From: CAZHWR01 sp964536085
GTDB lineage: Bacteria; Bacillota; Clostridia; Oscillospirales; Ruminococcaceae
Assembly: GCA_964536085.1 (NCBI GenBank)
Contig: CAZHWR010000042.1
Span: 1 to 15,305 of the forward strand
Direction of reading: 5' to 3'
DNA length: 15,305 bases
Shown here: positions 13,692-15,305 of the stretch, piece after piece
Numbering within the stretch: the stretch's first letter is position 1
Layout: each line of letters begins with the position of its first letter
Made by a program: the position numbers and the translations under genes
Notes under the pieces: model-generated
Database searches by the model: none
What the model was told of the DNA's origin: nothing
The model's input: only the letters and a program-made list of their open reading frames with translations

Positions 13692-13779
13692 GACTTAACC
13701 CAAACAAGGGAAAGAACCGCTTTCAGGCGTTTTATCCCTATTTAGATTAAGTCAACATCAATAGCAAGGAAGTGCAAGC
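13692..13779 (+). other. Structured greA-lysS spacer
   Basis: GACTTAA directly after the greA stop (13692-13698) pairs with TTAAGTC (13747-13753), enclosing AGGGA/TCCCT (13707-13711 with 13735-13739). GAAAG/CTTTC (13710-13714 with 13720-13724) is a partly competing inner stem. There is no T run, so it is not an ordinary terminator. It could be an RNA processing site or a weak attenuator between two cotranscribed genes. Confidence 0.4.
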
Positions 13780-15294
13780 ATGAGCGAGGGCATAAACACA
13801 CCACAGTCAGAACAGAATTTAGGCGATTTGGGCGAACTGCAAATGCGCCGTCATAAGCTGACGGAGCTTACCCAAAGCGGTAAAAATCCGTATAATGAGA
13901 CATCGTATGAGGTCTCGGCGCACGCTGAGGAAATCAGAAGCTCGTTTGACGAGCTTGAGGGCAAAGAGGTGTCCATCGCAGGGCGCATGATGTCTAAGCG
14001 CGGTATGGGCAAGGCGAGCTTTATCGACATTCACGACAAAACCGGAAGAATGCAGTGCTACGTCAGGATAGATGACGTTGGCGAGGACAGCTACGCTGAG
14101 TTTAAAAAATTTGATATCGGAGATATTTTGGGTGTTAAAGGTTTTGTTTTTGTAACAAAGCGCGGCGAGATTTCGGTCCACGCGACCGAGATTAAGCTTT
14201 TGTCGAAATCGCTTCTGCCTCTGCCTGAAAAATTCCACGGTCTTAAAGACACCGACATGCGCTACCGTCGGAGGTATGTCGATTTGATAGTTAATCCCGA
14301 GGTTAGAGATACGTTTGTAAAGCGCAGCCTTATTTTAAAGGAAATCAGAAGCTATCTTGACAATCTCGGATATTTAGAGGTGGACACTCCCGTTTTGCAC
14401 ACGCTTGAAATAGGCGCGGCGGCACGCCCGTTTATAACTCACCACAACACCTTGGATATGGATATGTATCTGAGGATTGAAACCGAGCTGTACTTAAAAC
14501 GGCTTATCGTGGGCGGCTTTGAAAGAGTGTATGAGGTCGGCAGAATCTTCCGCAACGAGGGTATGGACACTTCGCATAACCCCGAGTTTACCACTATCGA
14601 AATGTACCAGGCGTTTACCGATTATCACGGTATGATGGATCTTATCGAAGATTTGTATATAACAGTCACCAAAAAGGTGTGCGGCACTACAACGCTTGAC
14701 TATCAGGGCACACAAATCGAGATGGCGGGTCCGTGGGAGCGCTTGACGATGGTCGAGGCGGTCAAAAAATATGCGGGCGTCGATTATAACGCATGGGAAA
14801 CCGACGTGCAGGCGAGAGATGAGGCAAAGCAAAAGGGTATAGAAGTGCCTGAGGGCGAAAGCGCGACAAAGGGTCATGTCCTTCTTGCGTTTTTCGATGA
14901 ATTTGTTGAAGAAAAGCTCATCCAGCCGACTATTATATATGATTACCCGGTTGAAAATTCGCCGCTTGCAAAAAGAAAGCAGGATAATCCCGCGTTTACC
15001 GAGCGGTTTGAGTATTTCATATACGCGCGCGAAATGGGCAATGCGTTTTCCGAGCTTAACGACCCGATCGACCAGCGCGAAAGATTTGAAAAGCAGGTCG
15101 CGGCAAAGCGCGCACAGGGCGCAAACGCCGAGGTTGACGAAGATTTTATCACTGCGCTCGAATTCGGCATGCCCCCGACAGGCGGTCTTGGCTTTGGTGT
15201 GGACAGGCTTGTTATGCTACTCACCAACAGCCCGTCGATACGCGATGTTCTTTTGTTCCCGACGATGAAGCCCATCGACCAAAAAAGCCAGTAA
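13780..15294 (+). CDS. lysS: Lysyl-tRNA synthetase, class II
   Basis: This 504-residue enzyme charges tRNA-Lys with lysine using ATP in the cytoplasm. An N-terminal OB-fold (about 62-145) reads the anticodon; the class II catalytic domain follows. Motif 1 region: YLEVDTPVL (about 198-206) leading to AARPFITHHN (214-223). Motif 2: FRNEG with HNPEFT (257-271). Motif 3: GGLGFGVDRLVMLL (about 468-482) with the invariant Arg. The ELYLKRLIVGG strand (236-246), which helps bind lysine, is intact. The ATG at 13780 follows AAGGAAGTG (13767-13775). The stop lies 11 bases before the window end. It is presumably transcribed with greA; no lysine riboswitch or complete T-box is visible in front of it. Confidence 0.97.
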   Translation: MSEGINTPQSEQNLGDLGELQMRRHKLTELTQSGKNPYNETSYEVSAHAEEIRSSFDELEGKEVSIAGRMMSKRGMGKASFIDIHDKTGRMQCYVRIDDVGEDSYAEFKKFDIGDILGVKGFVFVTKRGEISVHATEIKLLSKSLLPLPEKFHGLKDTDMRYRRRYVDLIVNPEVRDTFVKRSLILKEIRSYLDNLGYLEVDTPVLHTLEIGAAARPFITHHNTLDMDMYLRIETELYLKRLIVGGFERVYEVGRIFRNEGMDTSHNPEFTTIEMYQAFTDYHGMMDLIEDLYITVTKKVCGTTTLDYQGTQIEMAGPWERLTMVEAVKKYAGVDYNAWETDVQARDEAKQKGIEVPEGESATKGHVLLAFFDEFVEEKLIQPTIIYDYPVENSPLAKRKQDNPAFTERFEYFIYAREMGNAFSELNDPIDQRERFEKQVAAKRAQGANAEVDEDFITALEFGMPPTGGLGFGVDRLVMLLTNSPSIRDVLLFPTMKPIDQKSQ

Positions 15295-15305
15295 AATCAA
15301 GGCTT

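Noticed and set aside
13707..13724. T-box-like AGGG...GAACCGC string before lysS
   Set aside because: It resembles the T-box antiterminator consensus (AGGGTGGNACCGCG), but the spacer is only 88 bases, leaving no room for Stem I and its specifier loop, and there is no terminator with a T run. Chance similarity is more likely.
13986..14516. Unusual residues in the lysyl-tRNA synthetase active-site region (LEIGAAARPF and RIETELYLK instead of the more familiar PGGA and RIAPELYLK)
   Set aside because: They differ from the E. coli enzyme, but the key motif residues are intact and I believe similar variants occur in clostridial enzymes. Without an alignment this is not evidence of altered specificity.
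1..15305. CRISPR array, tRNA, mobile element or phage module
   Set aside because: No regularly spaced repeats, cloverleaf with CCA-end geometry, transposase, integrase or terminal inverted repeats were found on either strand by reading.

Overview
The window looks like chromosomal DNA from a member of the class Clostridia, probably a gut-type Oscillospiraceae/Ruminococcaceae relative. The reasons are the gene order ftsE-ftsX-M23 hydrolase-S41 protease-greA-lysS, strong AGGAGG-type ribosome binding sites, AT-rich spacers with sigma-A-like promoters, and protein sequences of Firmicutes type. This assignment comes from reading the proteins; no database search was run. Nearly everything here is housekeeping or common accessory content, and I found no convincing evidence of a wholly new system. 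No tRNA, rRNA, insertion sequence, integrase or CRISPR array was seen.

Positions 1-2315: the last 16 codons of rpsI (ribosomal protein S9) and its intrinsic terminator are followed by a small DUF2500-like membrane protein. Next comes a divergent pair: a LysR-type regulator on the minus strand, and a cupin plus a GNAT acetyltransferase on the plus strand. All three of these genes appear broken. I count five single-base frameshifts in short A/T runs and one in-frame stop within about 950 bases (1281-2225), while the later genes read cleanly. This is either real gene decay or a local sequence-quality problem. A hairpin with T-runs on both strands closes this block.

Positions 2316-7500: an aldo/keto reductase lies on the minus strand with a recognisable promoter. 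On the plus strand follow a NUDIX hydrolase of the Ap4A-hydrolase type with an unusual structured leader, a Na+/phosphate cotransporter with a C-terminal PhoU-like domain, and an orphan sugar-importer ATPase (MsmX/UgpC type) with no permease genes beside it.

Positions 7500-13125: a PucR/CdaR-type regulator is preceded by a 428-base spacer rich in inverted repeats. Then comes a compact envelope block: ftsE and ftsX (overlapping by ATGA), a secreted coiled-coil M23 endopeptidase, and an S41 carboxyl-terminal processing protease with an intact Ser/Lys/Gln triad. By analogy with FtsEX-EnvC, FtsEX-PcsB and FtsEX-CwlO, FtsEX probably gates the hydrolase during division or wall elongation. The protease may trim or remove the hydrolase or other envelope proteins (inference).

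Positions 13126-15305: greA has a textbook promoter (TTGACA, 17 bases, TATAAT) overlapped by an inverted repeat. It is followed by a structured 88-base spacer and lysS (class II lysyl-tRNA synthetase), which ends 11 bases before the window edge.
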